The translations under genes and the position numbers were made by a program. The notes beneath the pieces were generated by a model, which did no database searches, had not been told where the DNA came from, and worked only from the letters and a program-made list of their open reading frames with translations. A stretch of DNA of 37,215 nucleotides. It comes from VRUE01 sp035556755. GTDB lineage: Bacteria > Actinomycetota > Thermoleophilia > Solirubrobacterales > 70-9. The stretch covers positions 1 to 37,215 of the forward strand of contig DATMEP010000133.1 of assembly GCA_035556755.1 (NCBI GenBank), given 5' to 3'. Positions 7,436-14,014 of this stretch are shown in pieces (within the stretch, counting starts at the first letter, position 1; the number at the start of each line of letters is the position of its first letter).

Positions 7436-8542
7436 CTACACGTTGAGGCGGATCGGCATCACCAGGTAGCGGAAGTCTTCGTTGTCGACCGGCTGCAGAA
7501 GCCCCGGGCGCAGCGGCGAGATCAACCGCAGGACCACCTCGTCCCCCGCGACGCTTTCGATCCCGTCACGGAGGAACTCCGGGTTGAAGCCGATCTCCAG
7601 CGGCTCGCCCTCGAAGGCGGCCGGCATCGTCTCTTCGGCGTCGCCGACGTCGGGCGTCGAGGCCGACACCTTCAGCTCGCCGGACGAGAAGGAAAGGCGC
7701 AGCGGCGCGTTGCGCTGCGCCAGCTGGCTGACCCGCCGCGCCACCTCGAGGAATTCCGGTCGCGGCAAGCGGACGTCGTGCTCGTAGGACTCCGGCAGGA
7801 GCTGTCGAAAGTTGGGGAATTGGCCGTCGATCAGCCTCGTATTGAGGAGAATGCCCCCTGCCCTGAAGACGGCTTGGTTGGGAAGCAGGCTGACCGCCAC
7901 CTCCTCCACTCCGTCGGCGGCGACGATGCGCCCCAGCTCGCGCAGGGCGCGGGCCGGGATGTTGGCCTCCAGCTCGCCGCCAATCGCCTTCTCCAGCTCG
8001 GTTCGCTTGACCGCGAGCCGGTAGGAGTCGGTGGCGACCATCGTCATCTCCTGGCCCGAGGCGGTCACGAGCACGCCGGTGAGGACGGGTCGCATGTCGT
8101 CGCGCGAGGCGGCGGGAGCAACCAGCTCGACCGTGGCGGCGAGCGCGTCCGCCGGGATCTTCAGTGGCTCGTCGCCCTCTCCGGGCAGGTTCGGAAAGTC
8201 CTCGGCGGGGAGGACCCGCAGGTGGAAGCTCGATCCACCGCTGCGGATCTCGACGTCGCGCTCCGCCTCGCGCGACTCGATCTCGACGCTCGCGTCGCCG
8301 AGCGAGCGAGCGAGCTCGGCCAGCAAACGGCCGGGAAGGAGCACAGAGCCCGGCGCCTCGACCTGCGCCTCGACCGACGTCCGCAGACCCATCTCGCCGT
8401 CGGTCGCGCAAATCTCAACGCCCCCATCGGTCGCGGTTACGAGGATCCCCGAGAGCGCTTGGGTCGCGGTACGCGTCGATACCGCCCTGGAGGCAACCGA
8501 CAGCTTGGAGACCAGCTCGTCTCTGTTGATGGACAGCTTCAA
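7436..8542 (-). CDS. dnaN: DNA polymerase III beta sliding clamp
   Basis: The ring-shaped processivity clamp of the replicative polymerase. It has 368 residues, as expected. It opens MKLSINRDELVSKLSVASRAV and ends YLVMPIRLNV, the usual clamp C-terminus (VMP(M/I)R) that forms part of the partner-binding pocket. The region TRLIDGQFPNFRQLLP is the conserved segment of the third domain. The start codon is TTG (minus strand of 8540-8542). It lies directly after the DnaA-box region, in the usual dnaA-oriC-dnaN order. Identity is certain. Confidence 0.97.
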   Translation of the reverse strand: MKLSINRDELVSKLSVASRAVSTRTATQALSGILVTATDGGVEICATDGEMGLRTSVEAQVEAPGSVLLPGRLLAELARSLGDASVEIESREAERDVEIRSGGSSFHLRVLPAEDFPNLPGEGDEPLKIPADALAATVELVAPAASRDDMRPVLTGVLVTASGQEMTMVATDSYRLAVKRTELEKAIGGELEANIPARALRELGRIVAADGVEEVAVSLLPNQAVFRAGGILLNTRLIDGQFPNFRQLLPESYEHDVRLPRPEFLEVARRVSQLAQRNAPLRLSFSSGELKVSASTPDVGDAEETMPAAFEGEPLEIGFNPEFLRDGIESVAGDEVVLRLISPLRPGLLQPVDNEDFRYLVMPIRLNV

Positions 8543-8708
8543 GTGTTGGATGCCTTATCGAGTTGGATTAGTGCTTGTGGAAAACCCGGTTCCCTGGGGC
8601 ATTTGGCCTCGTCATGGGGTTTGCCGGTTGTGGACACCGCTGTGGAAGGCATTGATTCTTACAGCGCCGTCGGCTGTCAGGCCGATCCGCCCGGGTGGCT
8701 GTGGATTG
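8543..8708. other. oriC: Predicted chromosomal origin of replication (oriC) with DnaA-box-like sites
   Basis: The 134-bp dnaA-dnaN gap plus the end of dnaA contains four same-orientation sites with the core TGTGGA: TGTGGAAAA 8576-8584, TGTGGACAC 8629-8637, TGTGGAAGG 8641-8649 and TGTGGATTG 8700-8708 (inside dnaA). The first two are within one base of known DnaA box variants (reverse strand TTTTCCACA and TTGTCCACA-like). The second and third boxes are separated by only 3 bp. The region is less GC-rich than its surroundings, with a small AT-richer stretch around 8552-8572. The position between dnaA and dnaN is the usual actinobacterial origin location. Confidence 0.8.
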
Positions 8709-10008
8709 CCGAGCGAACGCCGGCGACCCGGTCGGCCAGCTCGGGATCCCCGGCGAGAGTTGCCTCGGCACGGCGGAGTGAGTTGAGGACGGTGGAGTGG
8801 TCACGGCCGCCGTAGAGGCGGCCGATCTGCGGCAGCGAGAGGTCGGTCATCTCGCGCGTGAGGAGGATCGCCATCTGCCGGGCGCGCAGCGGTGTTGCCG
8901 CGCGGGTGGAGCCGACCAGCTCGGCGCGGGAGATGCCGAAGGAGGCCGCGACCCGTTGCTGGATCTCCTCGACGGTGGTCGGCTCGTTGCCGCCTCCCTG
9001 TGGGATCAGCTCGGCGATCAGCTCGGGGCTGAGCGGCGTGGCGGTGAGCGAGGCATGGGCAACCACCCTGGTCAGCGCCCCGTGTAGGCGCCGCACGTTG
9101 GCGTCGATTCGGTGGGCGAGCTCGGAGAGGGCGTCGCGGTCGGGGCTGTCGACGCCTGCCTCCCGGGCCAGGCGGGAGAGGACGGTGAGCCGGGTCGGAA
9201 GGTCGGGCGGCTCGACCGGGACGGTCAGGCCCCACTCGAAGCGATCGCGCAGCCGCGTCGCCAGGGTCGAGAGCTCGCTCGGCAACCGGTCGGCGGAGAG
9301 GACCAGCTGGCTGCCCCCCTCGTAGAGAGCATTGAAGGTGTGGAAGAACTCCTCCTCGGTGTGCTGCTTTCCCTGCAGGAACTGGACGTCGTCGACGAGC
9401 AGCACGTCGAGGTCCCGGTAGCGACTCTTGAAACCCTCGGATCCGCTCGAGCGCAGGGCGGTGACGAACTCGTTGGTGAAGCACTCGGCGGTCGTGTAGC
9501 GGACGCTCAGCCCGGGGGCGTTGGCACGCAGGTAATGCGCGATCGCCACCAGCAGGTGGGTCTTGCCGAGGCCCGGCGGGCCGTGCAGGAAGAGCGGGTT
9601 GTAGGCCTCGGAGGGGGCCTCGGCCACGGCCAGAGCGGCGGCGTGGGCGACCCGGTTCCCCTCCCCGATCACGAATCGCTCGAAGGTGTAGTTCGGGTTG
9701 AGGTCTACCGGGCCGGCACAGCTCCCGGGGTCGTTGCCCGCCCCGGCGGGAAGCCCGGTGAAGCTGACCTCGCACAACCCCGTCCCGCCGTTCTGGAGCG
9801 CCTCGCGGATCAGCGCCGAGTAGCGGCGCTCCACCCAGGGCCGGATGCCGTCCGGTGCCGTCAGGTAAAGCGTCGAATCCTGGGTCCCGACCGCTCGCAG
9901 CGGCTCCAGCCAGAGCTTGAAGGTGGACTCGGGAACGGCTAGCCGCAGACGCGCGTGGACGTCGTCCCAGGTGGTCTCGAGGCTCTGTCCGCGGGGGTCA
10001 TCGTGCAC
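8677..10008 (-). CDS. dnaA: Chromosomal replication initiator DnaA
   Basis: The AAA+ initiator that binds DnaA boxes and melts oriC. With the GTG start at 10006-10008 it has 443 residues. Domain I (about 10-75) contains the typical VPESTFKLWLEPL segment. The linker domain II is very short (about 80-105), unlike the long linker of Streptomyces. The AAA+ domain starts at NPNYTFERFVIGEGNR, with Walker A GPPGLGKT (about 143-150) and Walker B LLVDDVQFL. Domain IV carries the DNA-binding motif GRDHSTVLNSLRRAE. The open frame continues upstream past rpmH, but the homology starts here. The stop lies within the origin region. Confidence 0.96.
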   Translation of the reverse strand: MHDDPRGQSLETTWDDVHARLRLAVPESTFKLWLEPLRAVGTQDSTLYLTAPDGIRPWVERRYSALIREALQNGGTGLCEVSFTGLPAGAGNDPGSCAGPVDLNPNYTFERFVIGEGNRVAHAAALAVAEAPSEAYNPLFLHGPPGLGKTHLLVAIAHYLRANAPGLSVRYTTAECFTNEFVTALRSSGSEGFKSRYRDLDVLLVDDVQFLQGKQHTEEEFFHTFNALYEGGSQLVLSADRLPSELSTLATRLRDRFEWGLTVPVEPPDLPTRLTVLSRLAREAGVDSPDRDALSELAHRIDANVRRLHGALTRVVAHASLTATPLSPELIAELIPQGGGNEPTTVEEIQQRVAASFGISRAELVGSTRAATPLRARQMAILLTREMTDLSLPQIGRLYGGRDHSTVLNSLRRAEATLAGDPELADRVAGVRSAIHSHPGGSA

Positions 10009-10111
10009 CGGCGAGCGACCATAGCGGCGCCCGCGGCACGCCCACCGAGCCCCGCCGCAAATCCCGAAGAAAGAATTGGGAGAGCCGCTGCCCCGTCCAC
10101 CAGCTCGTCCG

Positions 10112-10117
10112 TATACT
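10112..10117 (+). promoter_or_regulatory. Putative -10 box of the rpmH operon
   Basis: TATACT matches the sigma-70-type -10 consensus well and ends 10 bases before the rpmH ATG. No convincing -35 is visible 17 bases upstream. The transcript would have almost no leader. Confidence 0.5.
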
Positions 10118-10127
10118 GCGACGGCCA

Positions 10128-10262
10128 ATGAAGCGGACTTATCAGCCGAAGAAGCGCAAGCGGGCCAAGACCCACGGGTTTCGGGCAAGGATGCGGACGC
10201 GCGGCGGTCGGGCGATTTTGAAGCGGCGCCGGCGCAAAGGTCGGAAGCGCCTCACCCCTTAG
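10128..10262 (+). CDS. rpmH: 50S ribosomal protein L34
   Basis: A 44-residue, very basic ribosomal protein of the large subunit. It reads MKRTYQPKKRKRAKTHGFRA and continues with RMRTRGGRAILKRRRRKGRK before ending RLTP, matching the bacterial L34 pattern along its whole length. The stop codon (TAG, 10260-10262) is followed immediately by the rnpA ATG with no gap, the usual rpmH-rnpA pairing. It is divergent from dnaA. Confidence 0.97.
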   Translation: MKRTYQPKKRKRAKTHGFRARMRTRGGRAILKRRRRKGRKRLTP

Positions 10263-10637
10263 ATGCCGAAGCCGAAGCGACGCCGCCTCTCGCGGAGCGG
10301 TGAGTTCGACCGCGTCTACCGCGATGGCTCCTCCCATGCGACCCGACACCTCGTCCTCTACACCTTTCCACGCCGGGGCGAGGAGGACCAGAGCGTGAGG
10401 CTGGGTGTCTCGGCAAGTCGCAAGGTCGGCGGCGCCGTCGATCGCAACCGCGTCAAGCGGACCATGCGAGAGGCCTTCTGGAGCCTGTCGGAGCGCCTTC
10501 CCGAGCACCACGACTTCGTCCTCGTCGCCCGCCCCGAGATCGCTGACCTGATCGAGCGAGAGGGAACCGACGGGGTGCGGGGAAGCATCGAAGAGGCACT
10601 GGCCGGAAGCGCGGCGCCGGGGAAGCGTTCCACGTGA
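10263..10637 (+). CDS. rnpA: Ribonuclease P protein component
   Basis: The protein subunit that helps the RNase P RNA process tRNA 5' ends. It has 124 residues, normal length. Visible family features are the RRRLSRSGEFDRVYRDG start, the segment LGVSASRKVGGAVDRNRVKRTMREAFW (the RNR-type RNA-binding signature lies in VDRNRVKR), and HDFVLVARPEI. It abuts rpmH upstream and overlaps yidD downstream in a GTGA arrangement. The last codons (Lys-Arg-Ser-Thr-stop) coincide with a parS-like palindrome, so its C-terminus is probably constrained by that site. Confidence 0.96.
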   Translation: MPKPKRRRLSRSGEFDRVYRDGSSHATRHLVLYTFPRRGEEDQSVRLGVSASRKVGGAVDRNRVKRTMREAFWSLSERLPEHHDFVLVARPEIADLIEREGTDGVRGSIEEALAGSAAPGKRST

Positions 10638-10641
10638 AACG
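10626..10641. promoter_or_regulatory. parS: parS-like centromere site (ParB binding)
   Basis: CGTTCCACGTGAAACG matches the bacterial parS consensus TGTTTCACGTGAAACA at 13 of 16 positions, and 13 of 14 in the inner palindrome, with the central CACGTG intact. It straddles the rnpA stop and the yidD GTG start, about 2 kb from oriC and 3.4 kb before parB. This is the only good match I see in the window. Confidence 0.8.
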
Positions 10642-10906
10642 CCTCGCCCTCGCCGCGATCGGCGCTTACAGCCGCCTGATCTCCCCCGCCCTTCCGCGCC
10701 GCTGCCGCTACGAGCCGACCTGCTCTGCCTACGCGACGCAGGCGGTTCGCCGTTTCGGCGCCGGCCGCGGCCTCCTCCTCGCCACCTACCGCCTGCTGCG
10801 CTGCAACCCGTTCAGCCACGGCGGCTTCGACCCGGTTCCGGAGCGCTTCACGCTGCGGGTCGGCCCGGTCGACCCGGCTGAGCACCACGGCGAGGTGCGC
10901 ACGTGA
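10634..10906 (+). CDS. yidD: Membrane protein insertion efficiency factor YidD
   Basis: A small peripheral membrane protein thought to assist YidC-dependent membrane insertion. It has 90 residues. It shows the family pattern clearly: YSRLISPALPRRCRYEPTCS, then YATQAVRRFG and LLRCNPFSHGGFDPVP, including the conserved Cys residues and the NPF(S/-)xGG(F/Y)DP motif. The start is GTG at 10634, overlapping the rnpA stop and lying inside the parS-like site. Its stop overlaps the yidC start in a second GTGA arrangement, so rnpA-yidD-yidC are likely translationally coupled. Confidence 0.95.
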   Translation: MKRLALAAIGAYSRLISPALPRRCRYEPTCSAYATQAVRRFGAGRGLLLATYRLLRCNPFSHGGFDPVPERFTLRVGPVDPAEHHGEVRT

Positions 10907-11652
10907 ATCCCGTCGCGAACATCCTGCAGCCGCTGATCGACGTCGCCAACTCGGTACTCGTCTTCTTTCACGACGCCGGCCTCAGCTGGGGGATGTCGAT
11001 CATCGCGCTAACGGTCGTCACCCGGGCGCTCCTCATCCCGCTCACCTACAAATCGCTGAAAGGGATGCGGGCGCTGCAGGCCCTCCAGCCTCAGATCAAA
11101 GAGATCCAGGCGAAGTACAAAAACGACCGCCAGCGCATGCAGCAGGAGATGATGCGCTTCTACCAGGAGAACAAGGTCAACCCCTTTGCCTCCTGCATCC
11201 CGCTGCTGGCGCAGCTTCCGATCTTCATCACCCTCTTCTACGCCCTGCGCGACGAGTTGCCCGCGGACATCGGCTGCGAGGCGGGGGAATGCGGCAGCGA
11301 AGCGTCATTCCTCTTCATCAGCGACCTGACCGCGAAGGCGGCGGGGGGCGAACTGATCGCCCTCCTGATCCTCTACATCGGCACCCAGCTGATCTCCGGC
11401 CTGGTAATGGCCGTCACCGCCGACAAAAGCCAGCGCATGCTGATGCTCGCGCTGCCCTTCCTCTTCGTCCCCTTCGTGATCACCTTCCCCGCCGGCCTCG
11501 TCCTCTACTGGATCACCACCAACGTCTGGACGATCGGCCAGCAGTACGCGATCCAGCGGATCATCCCGCCGCCGGTTGCGCCGACACCCGAGGAGGTTGC
11601 AGCTACCAAGCCGCCTCCGAAACCGCCCAAAAAGAAGAAGCGGCGCAGGTAG
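10903..11652 (+). CDS. yidC: Membrane protein insertase YidC/Oxa1 family
   Basis: An insertase for integral membrane proteins, acting alone or with SecYEG. It has 249 residues, at the short end of the family, lacking the large periplasmic domain of Gram-negative YidC. The N-terminal membrane segment is followed by VVTRALLIPLTYKSL, which carries the conserved groove arginine. Then come the cytoplasmic hairpin LQPQIKEIQAKYKNDRQRMQ, the segment NPFASCIPLLAQLPIFITLFYALR, and further membrane helices ending VLYWITTNVWTIGQQ. The tail is Pro/Lys/Arg-rich (KKKKRRR), suited to ribosome contact. A hairpin repeat begins 9 bases after the stop. Confidence 0.95.
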   Translation: MNPVANILQPLIDVANSVLVFFHDAGLSWGMSIIALTVVTRALLIPLTYKSLKGMRALQALQPQIKEIQAKYKNDRQRMQQEMMRFYQENKVNPFASCIPLLAQLPIFITLFYALRDELPADIGCEAGECGSEASFLFISDLTAKAAGGELIALLILYIGTQLISGLVMAVTADKSQRMLMLALPFLFVPFVITFPAGLVLYWITTNVWTIGQQYAIQRIIPPPVAPTPEEVAATKPPPKPPKKKKRRR

Positions 11653-11661
11653 CGGCAAGTG

Positions 11662-11803
11662 GGGCGCCGCGGGGGTGGGCTCCGCTGGTGCCTAGGTGAG
11701 CTCCGCTGCGCTCCGCTCACGAATGAGGAGCCGCTTCGCGGCAAGAACCTCTCAGCCGTGGCCGCTTCGCGAGGCACCCCCGGAGCCCATCCCCGCGGCG
11801 CCC
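11662..11803 (+). repeat. Long hairpin repeat, copy B (32-bp arms)
   Basis: The left arm 11662-11693 pairs with 11772-11803 with 29 of 32 positions complementary. The centre is 78 nt. It contains the CGCTCACGAAT box (11714-11724), a GCCGC-TTC-GCGGC hairpin whose stem bases differ from copy A but remain paired, and the same 26-nt block (11747-11772). The arms differ in sequence from copies A and C. The orientation is the same as copy A. It starts 9 bases after the yidC stop. Confidence 0.88.
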
Positions 11804-11901
11804 ACGTTCCAGCTTTCTCGCCAGCAGAGCTGAAAACACGCTCAATTCGCCAGCAGCTGTCGGATGAGGTCGCGGCGTCAGTCATCTTGCTGAGCTGCGG
11901 A
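11804..11901. other. Spacer between hairpin copies B and C
   Basis: These 98 bases contain no supported gene. A CGCCAGCAG direct repeat occurs around 11819 and 11848. Nothing resembles a transposase, attachment site or RNA gene. Confidence 0.4.
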
Positions 11902-12040
11902 GGGGGTTTGGGGCTTGTGCCTGTGATCCTCGCGAAGCGGCCACGGCTGAGAGGTGCTGGGCCCCCGAAGGGGGCACTGAATTCGTGAGCGAAGCGAAGC
12001 TGAGCGAACATGGGATCACAGGCACAAGCCCCCAACCCCC
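11902..12040 (-). repeat. Long hairpin repeat, copy C, inverted (28-bp arms)
   Basis: The left arm 11902-11929 pairs with 12013-12040 with one mismatch over 28 bp. The 83-nt centre, read on the minus strand, aligns with copy A along its whole length. It holds the 26-nt identical block (11930-11955), the GCCCCC/GGGGGC hairpin and the CGCTCACGAAT box (11981-11991). It lies in opposite orientation to copy B, so B and C face each other across the yidC-jag gap. It ends 18 bases before the putative jag -10 box. Confidence 0.88.
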
Positions 12041-12058
12041 AGTGCGACTCAAGCCGGA

Positions 12059-12064
12059 TAGTCT
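12059..12064 (+). promoter_or_regulatory. Putative -10 box of jag
   Basis: TAGTCT sits 7 bases before the ATG at 12072, a leaderless-type spacing. The same hexamer precedes parA at a similar distance. The -35 region would fall in the arm of hairpin copy C and shows no consensus. Confidence 0.4.
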
Positions 12065-12071
12065 GGGGGCT

Positions 12072-12554
12072 ATGAGCGAGAACGGAGACTGGCCTGCAGA
12101 GCCCGCTGAGCGGGTTCGGGAGCTCGTGGAGGGGGTCCTCGACGAGCTTGACCTTGACGGTGAGGTCGAGGTCAGCGAGGACGACGACCGGATCGACGTC
12201 GTGGTCCAGGGAGAGGACGACTACGGCTTGCTGATCGGCAAACGCGGGCAGACGATCGACGCTCTGCAGCTGCTCTGCTACCAGGCCGCCTTCCGTGGGC
12301 TGAAAGATCGCAAACGAGTCGTGCTCGACGCCGCCGGATACCGGGAGCGCCGCCGCGAGGTGCTCACCTCGCGCGCCGACCGCGCCGCCGACCAGGCCCT
12401 CGACGGCGACTGCACCGTGCAGATGGACCCGATGAGCGCCCAGGAGCGACGGGTCGTCCACGAGCACCTCAAAGACCGCGCCGGGATCGAGACCTACAGC
12501 GAAGGCGACGAGCCGCGCCGCTGCGTGATCGTCGCGCCCCTCGTCTCGGGGTGA
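12072..12554 (+). CDS. jag: Jag/KhpB family RNA-binding protein (KH + R3H)
   Basis: A 160-residue RNA-binding protein usually encoded after yidC. A KH-type domain carries the GxxG loop in LLIGKRGQTIDALQLL (about residues 54-69). The C-terminal R3H domain contains RRVVHEHLKDRAGIETYSEG, followed by RRCVIVAP. The classical N-terminal Jag domain is absent, as in many actinobacterial members. I take the ATG at 12072 as start: the frame is open upstream to 11985, but that part is hairpin-repeat sequence and does not look like protein. The stop overlaps the rsmG GTG start (GTGA). Homologues affect cell elongation and sRNA/mRNA binding in firmicutes; the role here is inferred. Confidence 0.93.
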   Translation: MSENGDWPAEPAERVRELVEGVLDELDLDGEVEVSEDDDRIDVVVQGEDDYGLLIGKRGQTIDALQLLCYQAAFRGLKDRKRVVLDAAGYRERRREVLTSRADRAADQALDGDCTVQMDPMSAQERRVVHEHLKDRAGIETYSEGDEPRRCVIVAPLVSG

Positions 12555-13234
12555 GCGGGGCCCCGGGCGGGTCGCTGGACCCGCAGGCTCGGGAAGCCGC
12601 CAGGACGATCCTCGACCTGCTCGCCGTCGAGCGGGCCTCGGTCACCTCGGTCGCGGACCCCGAGCGCGCCTGGAGGGTGCACGTCGCCGACAGCCTCACG
12701 GGGCTTGAGGTGGAGGAGCTACTGGAGGCCGGGCGGATCGCCGATATCGGCTCTGGAGCTGGGTTTCCGGGCCTCGTGCTGGCGCTTGCGCTGCCACAGG
12801 CCGAGGTGGACGCAATCGAGTCGGTGGGCCGCAAGTGCGACTTCATCGCGCGCGCGATCGATGCCGCCGAAATCGCCAACGCCAACGTCCTCCACGCCCG
12901 CTCGGAGGAGATCGCGGGCGGGGAGCGCCGCGAGACCTACGACGTCGTCACCGCTCGCGCCGTCGGCCGGCTCTCGACCCTCGCCGAGCTGGCGGCGCCG
13001 CTGCTGCGCGAGGACGGCGTCCTGGTGGCCTGGAAGGGCAAACGGGACGCCGACGAGGAGGCGCAGCTCGAACGCGCCTCGGAGCAGCTGGCGATGCAGC
13101 CCGAACGGATCCTCGACGTCGGCTCCCGAGCCGGCAGCAAGCACCGTCACATCCACGTCATCCGCAAGTCCGGCCCCACCCCGTCCAGCCTTCCTCGCCG
13201 TCCCGGCATGGCGAAGAAGCGCCCCCGGGGCTGA
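12551..13234 (+). CDS. rsmG: 16S rRNA (guanine-N7) methyltransferase RsmG
   Basis: A SAM-dependent enzyme that methylates N7 of G527 (E. coli numbering) in 16S rRNA; its loss gives low-level streptomycin resistance in other species. It has 227 residues. The SAM-binding motif is IADIGSGAGFPGLVLA at about 63-78, followed by VDAIESVGRKCDFI and VVTARAVGRLSTLAELAAPLL, all typical of RsmG/GidB. The C-terminus is basic (RRPGMAKKRPRG). The GTG start overlaps the jag stop. It lies before parA-parB, as in many bacterial origin regions. Confidence 0.95.
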   Translation: MSGAPGGSLDPQAREAARTILDLLAVERASVTSVADPERAWRVHVADSLTGLEVEELLEAGRIADIGSGAGFPGLVLALALPQAEVDAIESVGRKCDFIARAIDAAEIANANVLHARSEEIAGGERRETYDVVTARAVGRLSTLAELAAPLLREDGVLVAWKGKRDADEEAQLERASEQLAMQPERILDVGSRAGSKHRHIHVIRKSGPTPSSLPRRPGMAKKRPRG

Positions 13235-13241
13235 GCCCCAC

Positions 13242-13247
13242 TAGTCT
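13242..13247 (+). promoter_or_regulatory. Putative -10 box of parA
   Basis: TAGTCT ends 8 bases before the parA ATG at 13256, in the 21-bp rsmG-parA gap, and would give a leaderless mRNA. No -35 consensus is visible. Confidence 0.4.
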
Positions 13248-13255
13248 GCGCCGCG

Positions 13256-14014
13256 ATGGGTCTCGTCTACGCAGTCGCGAACCAGAAGGGCGGGGTCGGG
13301 AAGACGACCACGGCGGTCAACCTGAGCGCCTGCGCCGCCGCCTCCGGCGCCCAGACCCTGCTCGCCGACCTCGACCCGCAGTGCAACGCGACCGTGGCCC
13401 TGGGCGGGGGGAGGGACATGCACCCTTCCTCCTACGACTGCCTGATCGGCGAGGTCTCCGTGGCCGAGGCGGCACGGCCGGCCGGCCCCGACAACCTCTG
13501 GCTGGTCCCTGCCAACGCCGACCTCGCCGGCGCAGCGGTCGAGTTGCCGCGGCTCGAGGGCTCCGAGACCAGCCTGCGCGAAGGGCTCGGGCCGGTGCGG
13601 GAGCGCTTCGCCTACACGATGCTCGACTGCCCCCCCTCGCTCGGGCCGGTCAGCGTCAACGCGCTGGTCGCCGCCGACCGCGTGATCGTCCCCGTGCAGG
13701 CCGAGTACCTGGCGCTCGAGGGCCTGGTGCAGTTCCTCGAAACCCTCGGCACGATCCGGCGCGAGCTGAACCCGGCGCTGAACGTGTCGGGGCTGTTGAT
13801 CACCATGCACGACGAGCGCACCCGCCTCGCCCAGGACGTGGAGCGGGAGCTGCGCGAGCACTTCCCCGAAATGGTCTTCCGAACCGTCATCCCGCGCAGC
13901 GTCCGGGTCGCCGAGGCACCGAGCTACGGCCTGCCGGTGACCGAGCATGCACCCGGCTCGCGCGGATCGGACGCCTACCGCGCGCTTGCCGAGGAGATCG
14001 GTGCCCGTGGCTAG
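13256..14014 (+). CDS. parA: Chromosome partitioning ATPase ParA (Soj)
   Basis: A P-loop ATPase that works with ParB-parS to segregate origins. It has 252 residues. The deviant Walker A motif is KGGVGKTT at residues 11-18 (signature lysine Lys11 and P-loop Lys16). LLADLDPQCNAT is the A' motif and MLDCPPSLGPVSVNAL the Walker B region. It lacks the N-terminal DNA-binding domain of plasmid ParA type Ia, so it is chromosomal Soj-like. It overlaps parB by 14 bases. A parS-like site lies about 2.6 kb upstream. Confidence 0.96.
   Translation: MGLVYAVANQKGGVGKTTTAVNLSACAAASGAQTLLADLDPQCNATVALGGGRDMHPSSYDCLIGEVSVAEAARPAGPDNLWLVPANADLAGAAVELPRLEGSETSLREGLGPVRERFAYTMLDCPPSLGPVSVNALVAADRVIVPVQAEYLALEGLVQFLETLGTIRRELNPALNVSGLLITMHDERTRLAQDVERELREHFPEMVFRTVIPRSVRVAEAPSYGLPVTEHAPGSRGSDAYRALAEEIGARG

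Noticed and set aside
11662..12040. CRISPR array or retron in the yidC-jag gap
   Set aside because: No regular short direct repeats with spacers, no cas genes, and no reverse transcriptase nearby. The repeats are inverted and separated by unrelated sequence.
11985..12071. Upstream extension of jag
   Set aside because: The extra 29 codons come from hairpin copy C and do not resemble Jag N-termini; a -10-like box lies just before the ATG at 12072.
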